58,342 nt of DNA from Waterburya agarophytonicola KI4 (GCF_020640915.1 NZ_JADWDC010000027.1:1-58342), one strand, 5' to 3'. Shown: positions 45,070 to 56,058, numbered from the stretch's first letter. Numbers and translations: made by a program. The notes: generated by a model from the letters alone, not told the origin.

Positions 45070-46128
45070 CTAAGTGGCAGTACCAGCTTCGGGTACATAT
45101 TTAAGTATTGTGCCTCGTTCGCCCAAAATAAAGCCTTTTTCGGGAGAAACAAACACTACTTTGTAAAAATTGGATGGTGCGTCTTCCACATCGCGGTCTT
45201 TTGACCAGGTTTCTCCACCATCACTACTAACTAATAGATTAGCACTACCACCTGACAACCACATTTCTTGAGGGGTACGATATGCCACATCTAAAAATCC
45301 CCAACTAGCGGAAAATTCGGGATAAATTGGTTCTCCCCAGGCTTCATAATCATTAGCCGATTCGCTAAATTGAATTTGACCGCCACGAGCAAGTAACCAC
45401 AGCCTACCATCTTCACTAAAGCCCATATTTTGTAAGCGACGGGAAGAAGTTCGCTGGTGAGGAACCCACTCAGTCGATCCTGGTTCCCAAGTAGAATAGA
45501 AATTACCTTTAGCAGAAACTGCTACATATCTACCGTCATTAGAACGCTTGATACTTCTGGCAACCCCTACAGAACCTTCCACTAAAGCTTTCCAATTTTT
45601 GCCACTATCACTAGTTTTATAAATAGCACCTAAGTTAGTTACCATTTCGGCAGTGGAGCGATCGAGAGCAATAATGCCTAGAGGAGAACCAGGTAATTTG
45701 CTGCTGAGAGGAATGCGCGACCAGTTAGTACCACCATCAACCGTATGAAGCAGTATTGAAGGCTGACCGACAATCCAACCTTCGTCTCCATCAAAGCTAA
45801 TTGCTTCTAATGATACTTTTTCATCTCCGAGATCGATTTCTTTTTGCGACCAAGTTTCTCCACCATCAGTGGTTTCAAACAAATTGGCTTGAGTTCCCAC
45901 TAACCAACCGCGATCCAAATTACTGGTAAAAGCAAGATCGGAAAAGATCGCTTCTGAGGGTAAAGAAAGTACTTTCCAGGGATTAGTAATAGTGGAGGGA
46001 ACTTTACTACAGCTAATACAAAATATACAAACTGCTAATAAGACAACTACTTGTTTTATTTTTTGAACGAAGGGAATGCGTGTTTTGACAGCGCAGATCC
46101 CATCGCGTTGTTGAATCAATGAATTCAT
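45070..46128 (-). CDS. ycf48: Photosystem II assembly factor Ycf48
   Basis: The 352-residue protein has an N-terminal hydrophobic segment ending in a Cys ([12 protein letters not shown]), consistent with a lipoprotein or signal anchor on the lumenal side. Seven-bladed propeller repeats follow, each with a BNR-like motif: [39 protein letters not shown]. Ycf48 (HCF136 in plants) binds precursor D1 and helps early photosystem II assembly. The order rubA-ycf48-psbEFLJ is conserved in cyanobacteria. Confidence 0.95.
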   Translation of the reverse strand: MNSLIQQRDGICAVKTRIPFVQKIKQVVVLLAVCIFCISCSKVPSTITNPWKVLSLPSEAIFSDLAFTSNLDRGWLVGTQANLFETTDGGETWSQKEIDLGDEKVSLEAISFDGDEGWIVGQPSILLHTVDGGTNWSRIPLSSKLPGSPLGIIALDRSTAEMVTNLGAIYKTSDSGKNWKALVEGSVGVARSIKRSNDGRYVAVSAKGNFYSTWEPGSTEWVPHQRTSSRRLQNMGFSEDGRLWLLARGGQIQFSESANDYEAWGEPIYPEFSASWGFLDVAYRTPQEMWLSGGSANLLVSSDGGETWSKDRDVEDAPSNFYKVVFVSPEKGFILGERGTILKYVPEAGTAT

Positions 46129-46251
46129 AAACGTTTTGGTGACTGGTTAAGGCATATAAAAGCAATGTCTGGCAAAGCACAAACATACATTTGGATTAGG
46201 CAGAATAAAATAATTATTGTATTTTTTCCTCTTGCAGGTCGAAGACGGTTT

Positions 46252-46635
46252 CTAGTTCAAGCCGTATAAGCTAAGGAAAAACAAAAAACCTAGACCTAAC
46301 GCTCCAAAAATTAAAATGTTTTTCTGGGAAGGAGTTAGACGATTTATTCCTAAGCCGTAATCTAAATTTTCAGCAAAACCAGAAGGTGCGCCCTGTGCGC
46401 CAATATCGACAAACTGAGTTTTGCGAACTCCACAGACAGGACATCGCCAATCATTAGATAATTCGGTAAACAGCGTACCAGCAGGGATATTTCCTTGATT
46501 ATCTCCCTTTGATGGCACGTATACATATCCACAAGAGCGACATTCGTAACTCGACGGGGCTTGTTCGGCTAGAGTTTTCTCTTTAGATAGAGTTCCCTCT
46601 TGGACTGGTTGTTCTTCTTTGGCTGGCTCATTCAT
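46252..46635 (-). CDS. rubA: Membrane-anchored rubredoxin RubA
   Basis: The 127-residue protein has a polar N-terminus and a rubredoxin domain with two CxxC iron ligands (YECRSCGYVY and WRCPVCGVRK). A C-terminal membrane span (ILIFGALGLGFLFFLSLYG) ends it. RubA is needed for photosystem II (and reported for photosystem I) assembly. The distance of 123 bp to ycf48 and the shared strand support joint transcription. Confidence 0.95.
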   Translation of the reverse strand: MNEPAKEEQPVQEGTLSKEKTLAEQAPSSYECRSCGYVYVPSKGDNQGNIPAGTLFTELSNDWRCPVCGVRKTQFVDIGAQGAPSGFAENLDYGLGINRLTPSQKNILIFGALGLGFLFFLSLYGLN

Positions 46636-46768
46636 TGCTTTATGTTAAGCAAATATTAAAATATTTTTCTTTTATGAATTATCGCATAAAAACTACTGGT
46701 ATGAGTTAGCAATGATAGGAGGAGGTTTGAAGAGATTTTTATTGAAGCAACATTAGCAGATCTGATTT

Positions 46769-47305
46769 TTAATTTTGCAGCAAAATAATATGTTGATTTT
46801 CTGGTTGTAGAATCAAATTTTCTCGCTCAAATTGATCTAAAATTTCACCCACAGTAATTTCATTCATGCCTAAGGCATGAGCTAGAATCAGCTCAGTTAT
46901 TTTAAAGTCAATTAATCGTCCTTCAGGAATATCTCTACCGAACTTGATTCCTAACCATTGTAAAAATAGCCAGAGACGATCGCTTGTTTGAGGATTGCGA
47001 ATGATATCTGATAGCTCTTGTATTTGTTTAATTCTATTTAGTAGATTACCCGATAGGGTATGCCATTGAATAGTAGGGATAGCGATCGCTTGAACATCTT
47101 TCATACATTGAAGGAAGTGCGGTTCCATATTAGATAAAGGTTTACCTACGACTTCTTGTGTACCCCAAAATCCCAAGATGATAGTTTTTCCCTGTTGATC
47201 GACTGTATAACTTTTGATAACGCCATCAATAATTAACCATAAATGATTTGATTCTTCGGGTAATACATCTCCCTGTTGAAAAAATCTCGTTATGTGTCTG
47301 TTCAT
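46769..47305 (-). CDS. Crp/Fnr-family transcription regulator
   Basis: The 178-residue protein has an N-terminal cyclic-nucleotide-binding-type domain (FFQQGDVLPEESNHLWLIID, then GFWGTQEVVGKP) and a C-terminal helix-turn-helix (ITELILAHALGMNEITVGEI). It is shorter than typical Crp (about 200-230); the binding domain starts late and its phosphate-binding cassette is not obvious. An oxygen or redox cluster is not indicated, as no Cys group is seen at the N-terminus. The effector is unknown. It is divergent from a small gene at 47592. Confidence 0.75.
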   Translation of the reverse strand: MNRHITRFFQQGDVLPEESNHLWLIIDGVIKSYTVDQQGKTIILGFWGTQEVVGKPLSNMEPHFLQCMKDVQAIAIPTIQWHTLSGNLLNRIKQIQELSDIIRNPQTSDRLWLFLQWLGIKFGRDIPEGRLIDFKITELILAHALGMNEITVGEILDQFERENLILQPENQHIILLQN

Positions 47306-47591
47306 TAAAAATTTAGATGACCTTAAATCAATCAGAAGATAATTTTTGGGAAAGAATTTCTCAACACATGGTTTTATCGGGAGTTTTATCGAAAATGTTA
47401 AAATTTATACAATAAAATTAACTCATTGAACTTATTTTCGTATAGTTCCCTTGCTCTATAAATCCCTGACACGATAGTCTGCTACTTTTCTAAAATCATC
47501 ACAAGTGATTTTTAGGAATTTAAGAAAATAGTAAGTATGTATAACATATACTTACTATTATTATAAATTTGTTTATATATTCTCTTTTTTT

Positions 47592-47786
47592 ATGAATATG
47601 GTAGAAATTGATGAGTGGGTTCAGCAAAACAAGTTACATATTTTTGCTAAAAAATTGGTTAGAAAAGAGCAATCTGACCTGGAACTAAGCAAAATTATCG
47701 AAGATGTTAAAACGACAGAACTCGAACTATGGGAGATTCTCCAATCAAATCTAGCTCAGTCTGAAAAGGATCAAGAGATCCTCTAG
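47592..47786 (+). CDS. Small hypothetical protein
   Basis: The 64-residue protein is acidic and helical (VEIDEWVQQNKLHIFAKKLV, then ELWEILQSN). I recognise no family. Its ATG lies after a T-rich stretch without a clear ribosome site. It converges on the cobJ gene with 4 bp between stops. Confidence 0.45.
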   Translation: MNMVEIDEWVQQNKLHIFAKKLVRKEQSDLELSKIIEDVKTTELELWEILQSNLAQSEKDQEIL

Positions 47787-47790
47787 TATT

Positions 47791-49653
47791 TCATTCCTCG
47801 TTCCTCGTTCTATCCAAATATCCCCTGGGAGTAATCATCCAATCGGCATAGTTGCGGGTGGTAGTATTGCCAATAATTACGGTAGTGAGCATATCTATGG
47901 GATGTTCTAGCATCTGAGATAGGGTAGTAATGGTTACTTGTTCGTCTTGCCGATATGCACCCCTGACAATTGCCACAGGAGTATCTTCTTGACGATGTTG
48001 CACAAATATTGCTTGAGTCGTAACAATTTGTTCGGTACGTTTTTGCGATCGCGGATTATAAAGAGCCGTGATAAAATCACCACTAGCTGCTGCGTGGAGT
48101 CGTTTTTGAATTACCTCCCAGGGAGTTAACAAATCGCTCAAGCTGATGGCACAAAAATCGTGCATCAAAGGCGCACCTACTCTCGATGCTGCTGACTGGA
48201 GAGCAGATATACCAGGAAATACTCGTACCTGGGGGCTTTTGCCATTCCAACCTGCCTCCTGCAATTCTTCTAAAACCAAACCTGCCATACCATAGATCCC
48301 GCAGTCCCCTGAAGATACTACTGCTACAGTCAAACCCCACTGAGCCAGTTTAATTGCTCGCTGCGCTCGTTGTTGCTCTTGGGTAATGGGAGAAGCTTCG
48401 ATTACTTGTTCGGGACGTTTTAAAGACTCAATTAAATCGAGATAAAGAGTATAACCAATTACTATATCAGCTTCTGTAATTGCAGTTTGGGCTGCGGGAG
48501 TGATTTGATTTAAGTCCCCAGGACCAATCCCTACTAAATATAATCTTCCAGTATGTCCGATATATTCTATATTTGCTTGGGCGATCGCGACGGTTACTGC
48601 TCCTAATTGAGTATCCGATTTAAAAATTTGTTTAGATACTTGGAGGTTTTCTCCTGCTAAAATAGCAGCAGCTTCGGCAACACTGGGAGTTCCCACTTCT
48701 TGTTGTACTATTTCCGAAGGAGTGGGAACATCAACTTTTTTTAATGCTTGGGGGGTAAAGGTTTTAAAAGGTAAATTACGTCGCTGGCATACCTGGATTA
48801 TTCCTGCTTCGTCCGCTTTGAGGTCAATACTGGCAATTCCCGCGATCGCTTCTGTAGCATAATGATAGGTTTTGCAGGTTTCATCAATAGCTGTTTCAAT
48901 TAATTGTGCTGATGTCCCTCTTTCACAACCAATACCGATCCAGAGGACTCTAGGATGCCACTGTACCTTGGGAAAATCAGATTTTGGCGCAATCTTACGT
49001 TTGGTCGGGCTAATCCAAATACGAGCCTGAGGATTGAGTTCTGCTGAGGATTCAGAAAACCCAAAATGAAAAGGATGACTGGGGGGTAAATGTTTCTGCC
49101 AAAGAGTCGAACCAGATTCTTGGATGACTTGTACTGTCGATTTCTTGGCGATCGCTGCCATTACTCCCGTCCAGTCTCCTTCTCCTTTGTGCCAACCATA
49201 AATGAACCCAAAAGTATCGATTGCGGGTAAACCAAAAGCACTAGACCCCCCTGTAACAATTGCTTTTGCTCCTAGCTGACGGGCGATTATTTGAGATAAT
49301 AGATCCGCTTTGCCTTGATGTCCGCTACAAAGACTAACGACATAATTTCCTGACCCATCAATTACTATTACCGCAGGATCTTCTGCTTTATTTTTTAACA
49401 AAGGAGCGATCAATCTAACTACTGCACCCGCAGCCAAACAAAAAATGAAGGCTTGATTTTCCGCCCAAATAGAAGCCAAATGTTCCTTGAGAGAGCCTTC
49501 GTAATGTTGGGAATTCCCTTGTTTTTCTAATGAATCGGGCAACCAAAGTTGAATATTGGGGTCTTGGGTTAAGGGGGTTAATACTTGGGCTGCTTGAGAA
49601 TAAGTTGCGATCGCCACTATGGGAGCAAACCGAGCGAAACAAGAATCTTCCAC
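47791..49653 (-). CDS. cobJ: CbiG-CobJ fusion (precorrin-3B C17-methyltransferase)
   Basis: The 620-residue protein fuses two cobalamin-pathway activities. Residues 10-345 resemble CbiG (cobalt-precorrin-5A hydrolase): FCLAAGAVVRLIAPLL, VVSLCSGHQGKADLLSQIIA, ATEAIAGIASIDLKADEAGI. Residues 370-605 are a SAM methyltransferase (YLVGIGPGDLNQITPAAQTA, VVSSGDCGIYGMAGLVLEEL, FPGISALQSAASRVGAPLMH, SDLLTPWEVI), matching CobJ/CbiH. Such fusions are usual in cyanobacteria. Start is GTG at 49653 with AGGAGAG upstream. No other cob genes are adjacent. Confidence 0.9.
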   Translation of the reverse strand: MEDSCFARFAPIVAIATYSQAAQVLTPLTQDPNIQLWLPDSLEKQGNSQHYEGSLKEHLASIWAENQAFIFCLAAGAVVRLIAPLLKNKAEDPAVIVIDGSGNYVVSLCSGHQGKADLLSQIIARQLGAKAIVTGGSSAFGLPAIDTFGFIYGWHKGEGDWTGVMAAIAKKSTVQVIQESGSTLWQKHLPPSHPFHFGFSESSAELNPQARIWISPTKRKIAPKSDFPKVQWHPRVLWIGIGCERGTSAQLIETAIDETCKTYHYATEAIAGIASIDLKADEAGIIQVCQRRNLPFKTFTPQALKKVDVPTPSEIVQQEVGTPSVAEAAAILAGENLQVSKQIFKSDTQLGAVTVAIAQANIEYIGHTGRLYLVGIGPGDLNQITPAAQTAITEADIVIGYTLYLDLIESLKRPEQVIEASPITQEQQRAQRAIKLAQWGLTVAVVSSGDCGIYGMAGLVLEELQEAGWNGKSPQVRVFPGISALQSAASRVGAPLMHDFCAISLSDLLTPWEVIQKRLHAAASGDFITALYNPRSQKRTEQIVTTQAIFVQHRQEDTPVAIVRGAYRQDEQVTITTLSQMLEHPIDMLTTVIIGNTTTRNYADWMITPRGYLDRTRNEE

Positions 49654-49765
49654 AATATTGCTCTCCTGACTATGGACTGGTAAACATGATTAATATACCA
49701 ATTTGCCGAAAGCTACGGGAAGATAATTAATTATTGATACTTTTTATGACAAAGCCGAGAGAAAT

Positions 49766-50074
49766 TTAACGACTACTGCCATTTACTCTGAGCAAAAATA
49801 AAGAAGATTTAACTTCATTGAGATAAGTTTCATCGTTAGCCATACTAGGGTTTAGCTTTCCTTGAGTAATTGCTCCTTTGACTAATGTTTCTGCATCCAC
49901 TTTTCCTAGAAAAACTGCTTGGCGAAAAGTGGCATAGCCAGGAATTCCTTCACTCTTTAAACGTCCTTGGTATCCTTGAGATACTAAATTTTGAGGTGTT
50001 ACTTCTGCTGCCATTGCAGGATTAGCAATCCCTGCTGATAGTAAAATTAAACTACTGTATAAAAGTTTTTTCAT
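49766..50074 (-). CDS. Small secreted protein, unknown function
   Basis: The 102-residue protein has a signal peptide (MKKLLYSSLILLSAGIANPA, cleavage after AMAA). The mature part is VTPQNLVSQGYQGRLKSEGI followed by a helical region. I do not recognise a family. The ATG at 50074 was chosen because the signal peptide starts there; an upstream extension to 50137 adds no obvious domain. Confidence 0.65.
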   Translation of the reverse strand: MKKLLYSSLILLSAGIANPAMAAEVTPQNLVSQGYQGRLKSEGIPGYATFRQAVFLGKVDAETLVKGAITQGKLNPSMANDETYLNEVKSSLFLLRVNGSSR

Positions 50075-50437
50075 GACTTGAATATTATCTAAATAATTAA
50101 CAATTAATTTGAACAGTACCGAAGCATTGGAAATCAATTAAACAAATATATTTATCAATCGAGTTTTGAACTTTTTGCTTCCAACACTCATGTCCTGTTT
50201 GATATTTCAAATTTATCACTAGTTTTTTAATAAAAGAACGATGATATGCAAAATTGACGATAAGTTCACTGATTATTATCTATTTTGTAAACTAACAGTT
50301 GATATATATATAGTAATTGTCAGCCCTTTGTTTTGATTCTGTAAAGCTTAATAACTACATCTTGCTTAAAAATATAATCTAAGTAAATATAATAATTCTG
50401 CTTTTTTTACTATTTGAAGGATTATTTTGTTTTCTAG
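50075..50437. other. Divergent AT-rich spacer
   Basis: The 363 bp between the secreted protein gene and the SIR2-like gene are very AT-rich, with runs of TATATA near 50302. GAAGGA before the ATG at 50438 is a fair ribosome site. No RNA gene, repeat or hairpin of note was found. Confidence 0.45.
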
Positions 50438-51040
50438 ATGATTAATAATATAAATATAGTTAAAGGATATCTAAATTTAATTGGTTCAGAAGAATCTTCT
50501 TGGTTGGGAGTGCCGACTCTAGAGGATATTAGAGAACATATAATAGTCAAATTGCAAAATTTAGAAGGTTCTATAGATCCACCACAACAGATCTGGGATT
50601 TGATTCATTTGATGGCAAAAACTCCTACGGCCGTAACCAGTCTCATGCGCTACTATTACGAACCTACTGATGAAGATCGCTTGCTCAAACGCAAACTTCC
50701 CAGTACTTTTCACGCTAATTTAGCTCGTTCAGTGGAGATGAAACCAGGGCAAGTAATAGTCACCACTAATCGAGATCGCTTGATAGAATGGGGATTAGCT
50801 AGAGCAGGTATTACTCCCCAAGTTATTAAAAACGAACATAATTTGGCAAAATTTAGTTCTTTTCACCATGCCAAATGCACTTTAATCAAGCTGAATGGAG
50901 ATTACTTAGATTCCGACCGCCCTCAATTTGGCAAGAAATTTAGAATTTTTCTTAAAAAAGAAATACAACAGGTTTATACACCAACTGTTAGTAAATGTTC
51001 TCAAGCAGATAGAGACAAGTTTGCAGAATTTAATTTTTAG
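50438..51040 (+). CDS. SIR2-like domain protein, probably incomplete or degenerate
   Basis: The 200-residue protein contains VIVTTNRDRLIEWGLARAGI, which resembles the TTNYDRLIE motif of SIR2-like (SIR2_2) NAD-binding proteins. Downstream, CTLIKLNGDYLDSD aligns with the KLHGD motif, with Asn where the catalytic His is expected. The first glycine-rich NAD motif (GAGxS) is not seen; the N-terminal 80 residues are helical. It may be a SIR2 domain that has lost activity, a truncated defence protein, or a distant family with another job. It stands next to accD-linked genes, with no defence genes nearby. Confidence 0.5.
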   Translation: MINNINIVKGYLNLIGSEESSWLGVPTLEDIREHIIVKLQNLEGSIDPPQQIWDLIHLMAKTPTAVTSLMRYYYEPTDEDRLLKRKLPSTFHANLARSVEMKPGQVIVTTNRDRLIEWGLARAGITPQVIKNEHNLAKFSSFHHAKCTLIKLNGDYLDSDRPQFGKKFRIFLKKEIQQVYTPTVSKCSQADRDKFAEFNF

Positions 51041-51145
51041 TTTTACTACCCAGAAAATTTTACAATGACAGAGTAAGAAAAAGATCGGATTCCCAATTTT
51101 TCTTAGATAAAACAGCTACCATAAATTCGAAAATAGTATAAATCA

Positions 51146-51364
51146 GTGTCTTGGATTACACTAAAGACGACAAAAGGTCGTTGGGAGGCAGAGTTAATGC
51201 AACAAATATTAACCGCCTACGATATTCCCTCTCGTGTTCTGAATATTGGCGCGGGAATTTATTGCGGACAAGGAAATCAAGCAGCACTACAGGTAAGATC
51301 TAAAGATCGCTGGACGGCTTTGCTGCTTTTGAGTCCTCCAGAAGATGTTCCCGAACTAAGTTAA
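51146..51364 (+). CDS. Small DUF2007-like protein upstream of accD
   Basis: The 72-residue protein has TTKGRWEAELMQQILTAYDI followed by PSRVLNIGAGIY and a C-terminal QVRSKDRWTALLLL. This resembles DUF2007 (putative signal-transducing) proteins: a WEAE/LEAEL helix, then a strand. Start is GTG at 51146. It ends 35 bp before accD on the same strand and is probably co-transcribed with it. Confidence 0.6.
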   Translation: MSWITLKTTKGRWEAELMQQILTAYDIPSRVLNIGAGIYCGQGNQAALQVRSKDRWTALLLLSPPEDVPELS

Positions 51365-51399
51365 TACTAAAGCTCTATAAAAAAATTTAAAATAAGTCT

Positions 51400-52326
51400 A
51401 TGTCATCTTTATTTGATTGGTTTGCTAACATTAGAAAAACTGAACCTGCGGTGCAAAAGCAACAAGAAAGAGAAATTGCTGATGGATTGTGGACGAAATG
51501 TAGTTCTTGCAATTCGGTAGCCTACACCAAAGATCTACAGGCAAATCAACTAGTCTGTCCAGAATGTAAATATCACAATCGAGTTGACAGCGACGAACGA
51601 ATTAAGCAAATAACTGATGCTGGTACTTGGAAGCCTTTGGATGAAAATATACATCCCATCGATCCTCTTAAGTTTCGCGATCGCAAAGACTACCAAGCTA
51701 GATTGCAAGACTATCAATCTAAAACAGGTTTAACCGATGCAGTAACTACAGGTACGGGTTTAATCGACGGTCTACCTATTGCCTTGGGAGTAATGGATTT
51801 CCGCTTTATGGGCGGTAGTATGGGATCTGTGGTAGGAGAAAAACTTTGTCGTCTGATCGAACACGCTACTGCTGAAAGTTTTCCTGTAGTTATTGTCTGT
51901 GCTTCTGGTGGAGCTAGAATGCAGGAAGGTATGTTTAGCCTGATGCAAATGGCGAAAATTTCAGGGGCGTTGCAACGTCATCAAGAAGCTAAACTGCTTT
52001 ATATTCCGATCCTGGCTCATCCGACAATGGGTGGCGTCACCGCTAGCTTTGCCATGTTAGGCGATATTATTCTTGCCGAACCGAAAGCTACCATTGGTTT
52101 TGCTGGAAGAAGAGTAATCGAACAAACCCTAAGAGAAAAATTACCCGATGGATTCCAAACTTCTGAATATCTTTTGGAACACGGTTTTGTCGATTCAATT
52201 GTGCCTCGGACTCAATTGAAGAAAACTCTAACTCAGTTGATTAGTCTGCACCAGCCTTTTTACACTCTGATGTCTCCTTTAGAACAAAATAACGGTCATC
52301 ATTCAGAAGTAAGCGAAAAAGTTTAA
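51400..52326 (+). CDS. accD: Acetyl-CoA carboxylase carboxyltransferase, beta subunit
   Basis: The 308-residue subunit joins AccA to form the carboxyltransferase that makes malonyl-CoA. The N-terminal zinc ribbon is visible as CSSCNS and CPEC, about 20 residues apart. The core includes [60 protein letters not shown] and [17 protein letters not shown]. Length and zinc site fit cyanobacterial AccD. Confidence 0.96.
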   Translation: MSSLFDWFANIRKTEPAVQKQQEREIADGLWTKCSSCNSVAYTKDLQANQLVCPECKYHNRVDSDERIKQITDAGTWKPLDENIHPIDPLKFRDRKDYQARLQDYQSKTGLTDAVTTGTGLIDGLPIALGVMDFRFMGGSMGSVVGEKLCRLIEHATAESFPVVIVCASGGARMQEGMFSLMQMAKISGALQRHQEAKLLYIPILAHPTMGGVTASFAMLGDIILAEPKATIGFAGRRVIEQTLREKLPDGFQTSEYLLEHGFVDSIVPRTQLKKTLTQLISLHQPFYTLMSPLEQNNGHHSEVSEKV

Positions 52327-52341
52327 ATTAGGAATTCAATT

Positions 52342-52716
52342 ATGTTTTCAATTTTCAAGCAGCCACTATTTAAAATAATGCTTTTGGTTGCAGCAGGTAG
52401 TTTTTGTTTATTTCCCTTAAACCTTAGAGCAAATACCATGTCTTTAACTCAGACCGAAATCGATAGCAAAATTACTGCTATTCCTCAATGGCAACAAAAA
52501 GATCGAACTCTAACTCGTACTTTTAAGTTTAAAAACTTTGTTAAAGCGATCGCTTTTGTTAACCAATTAGTTGAACCAGCCGAAGCAGCGGGACATCATC
52601 CAGATATTGAAATTTCCTACAATAAAGTCACCATATCCTTGACTACCCATGAATCAGGAGGAATAACCCAAATGGATTTCGACTTAGCTCAAACTATTTC
52701 CCAGCTAGCACAGTAA
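52342..52716 (+). CDS. 4a-hydroxytetrahydrobiopterin dehydratase with signal peptide
   Basis: Residues 34-124 match the PCD/DCoH fold: ALTQTEID-like start (MSLTQTEIDSKITAIPQWQQ), AFVNQLVEPAEAAGHHPDIE with the catalytic His pair, then SYNKVTISLTTHESGG. Residues 1-32 (FKQPLFKIMLLVAAGSFCLF ... ANT) look like a signal peptide. AGGA before ATG 52342 supports the long form. A start at the internal Met (52438) would give the usual 92-residue cytoplasmic enzyme. The gene follows accD by 15 bp, so it is probably in the same unit. Confidence 0.82.
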   Translation: MFSIFKQPLFKIMLLVAAGSFCLFPLNLRANTMSLTQTEIDSKITAIPQWQQKDRTLTRTFKFKNFVKAIAFVNQLVEPAEAAGHHPDIEISYNKVTISLTTHESGGITQMDFDLAQTISQLAQ

Positions 52717-52784
52717 AAACTAGTTACTGCAAATATAGTCATTGAAAATACATTATTGTCTCAATATATCCGCTTCTGTTTTTT

Positions 52785-53741
52785 ATGCAGCAGTTTTTCT
52801 ATGGACATTCTAAAATCATTGCTAGCTTCTTTACCAAATTAGTTTCTAGCCTGGCAATAGCTTCTGTTTCGATTCATCCAGCCTCTGCCGATAGTGTGGT
52901 TAAGGAAGCTGAAATTTATCAAATACGCAATCAGGTAGATGTAAATTACAGAAATAAACCAAATTGGAATCGGGCTGAAGTCGGCGACAAAATTATTCCC
53001 AGGGATTCAGTCCGAACTGGGGCAGATTCTCGCGCTGATATCCTATTTAATGAAGGCACTTTGGTTAGAACGGGTGCGGGAACTACTTTCCGTTTTCCCC
53101 CAGGCAAACGTCGTTTTGAATTAACTAGCGGTGCTGCTTTGATTATGATTCGTCCCGAACAAGGGCAGAGTACTATTAGCACTCCTCAAGCCAAAATAGT
53201 TTCTCAAGGAACGGCTTTATTTATACAGCACAATCCTGGCAATAATTCCTCTTTGATCGGAGTTCTAACCGATAGTCCTGCGGGTTTAGTCAAAGTATCG
53301 GGGGTTGATGGTGATGTAACTATTCAACTACAAGCGGGTCAGTTTGTCTCCATTATTCAAGGAGTAGTTGGTTTGGTAGAACATTTTGTTTTGCCCATGT
53401 TTTATGAAACTGCTGAATTATCAGCAGGATTGGGAGAAACACCAGAAGAAATTGAAGCTATGCTTGCCAAAGAATCTCCCGAAGTTAGAGCGACTATTAG
53501 AGCGGTTAGAGCAGAAGCGATCAAACCATTACAAAATCAAATTGCCTGGCTTGAAGGTTTTTGCAAAGTCGATCTAGAAACTCAAAATTTATCTTCTTTG
53601 CTACAACTTTTGGGCATGGGTGTTTCCGATGTCAAACTAAATCTACAAGTTTCCGAAGCTGACTTATCAATAATTCCTTTTCGGTCTTTAACTGGCGCAA
53701 CTTGGTTGAATCAATATTGCAAAACCAAGTCAACTCAATAA
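52785..53741 (+). CDS. FecR-domain exported protein
   Basis: The 318-residue protein has a signal peptide ending near PASADS. The FecR domain (PRDSVRTGADSRADILFNEG, TLVRTGAGTTFRFPPGKRRF, AALIMIRPEQGQSTISTPQA, VSQGTALFIQHNPGNN) fills the middle. The C-terminal 90 residues are helical and cyanobacteria-typical. FecR domains sense or bind envelope ligands; without FecA or a sigma factor nearby this is probably a stand-alone periplasmic protein. It is 69 bp after the pterin dehydratase gene. Confidence 0.85.
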   Translation: MQQFFYGHSKIIASFFTKLVSSLAIASVSIHPASADSVVKEAEIYQIRNQVDVNYRNKPNWNRAEVGDKIIPRDSVRTGADSRADILFNEGTLVRTGAGTTFRFPPGKRRFELTSGAALIMIRPEQGQSTISTPQAKIVSQGTALFIQHNPGNNSSLIGVLTDSPAGLVKVSGVDGDVTIQLQAGQFVSIIQGVVGLVEHFVLPMFYETAELSAGLGETPEEIEAMLAKESPEVRATIRAVRAEAIKPLQNQIAWLEGFCKVDLETQNLSSLLQLLGMGVSDVKLNLQVSEADLSIIPFRSLTGATWLNQYCKTKSTQ

Positions 53742-54602
<861 letters not shown>

Positions 54603-54640
54603 AAACCCCTTGTGATTTAGCCAATAATCCCAAACAATTG

Positions 54641-54669
54641 GCGAAAAGTGAATATATTCTCGCTTTTTT
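54641..54669 (+). terminator. Weak hairpin with T-run between cpeB and cpeA
   Basis: GCGA (54641-54644) and TCGC (54660-54663) enclose a GAATATATTC palindrome, followed by six Ts. It could be a partial attenuator or a processed-mRNA stabilising structure. Confidence 0.35.
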
Positions 54670-54676
54670 AGAATAA

Positions 54677-55195
<519 letters not shown>

Positions 55196-55338
55196 AAGAA
55201 AAGCTGTTAATCCAGCTTTATAACCAAGTAGATAGTTTTTCTGTTTGGTGAATGGGGGCTTTAGGTCTGTTGCTTTGACTTTTAATTAGTTTGAGTGTCA
55301 GTCTTAAAGCCCTCGTTGTTTTTTATTCTTTTCTTTAT

Positions 55339-55944
55339 ATGACTATAGACGCTATCTTTGAAAAACTGAAACATCCCAATCCTAATTTGCGGGGAAAAGC
55401 GATGTGGGAATTAGCCGAAGCCAGGGATGAAAACACTATTCCTCGTCTGATGGGTATTCTTGACGAAGAAGATGTGACCTATAGAAGAACTGCCGTCAAA
55501 ACATTAGGGGTAATTGGTGCAGATGTTGTCCCCTACGTAGTTGATTCCTTGCTCAATAGCGATAATCCGACAGTGCGTTCTAGTTGTGCCAAAGCTTTAG
55601 CTCAGATTGTAGTCAACCATCCTGATATGCCGATGCCAGAGGAAGGCATACAAGGATTGAAACAAGCGTTAAACGATCCTAATCCTGTAGTGTATATTCC
55701 TGCGGTGATGACTTTGGGTGAAATAGGCTCGCCTGTCTTCGATTTATTAGTCAACACTCTCAAGACTTCTGATAACCCAGCAGTAGGAGTAACAATTATT
55801 AATGCTTTAGGTTCAATGGGCGATCCTAGGGGATTGAAAGTGTTAACTGAGCTTAGTCAAGATGAATCAGTCGATCCATATCTTCAAGAGTCGGCGGTTA
55901 GTGCTTTATCTCGTTTAGAGATGGTAATTAAATTCAATAGTTAA
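55339..55944 (+). CDS. cpeZ: CpeZ-like bilin lyase/chaperone (HEAT repeats)
   Basis: The 201-residue protein is made of five or six HEAT/PBS-lyase repeats, such as LKHPNPNLRGKAMWELAEAR and LMGILDEEDVTYRRTAVKTL, then ALNDPNPVVYIPAVMTLGEI. Its length, the start (MTIDAIFEKLKHPNPNLRG) and the end (SVDPYLQESAVSALSRLEM) match the CpeZ group. In Fremyella CpeZ assists the CpeY lyase and acts as a chaperone for phycoerythrin. An upstream TTG (55291) extends the frame but the ATG gives the family length. It follows cpeA by 143 bp. Confidence 0.82.
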   Translation: MTIDAIFEKLKHPNPNLRGKAMWELAEARDENTIPRLMGILDEEDVTYRRTAVKTLGVIGADVVPYVVDSLLNSDNPTVRSSCAKALAQIVVNHPDMPMPEEGIQGLKQALNDPNPVVYIPAVMTLGEIGSPVFDLLVNTLKTSDNPAVGVTIINALGSMGDPRGLKVLTELSQDESVDPYLQESAVSALSRLEMVIKFNS

Positions 55945-56058
55945 TAATTTCCTTGACAGTCAAATTTTAGATTTAAAATTTAGGTAAATCTTATTAAAAT
56001 TGACTCAAAGCTTCAACAACTTCTCGAACAACAGGCTAATTTAACCGTAAAGAATTAA

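Noticed and set aside
47317-47415. Short frame of 32 residues (MTLNQSEDNFWERI...) between the Crp-like gene and the small gene at 47592
   Set aside because: It has no clear ribosome site, no known family and is very short; there is not enough support to call it.
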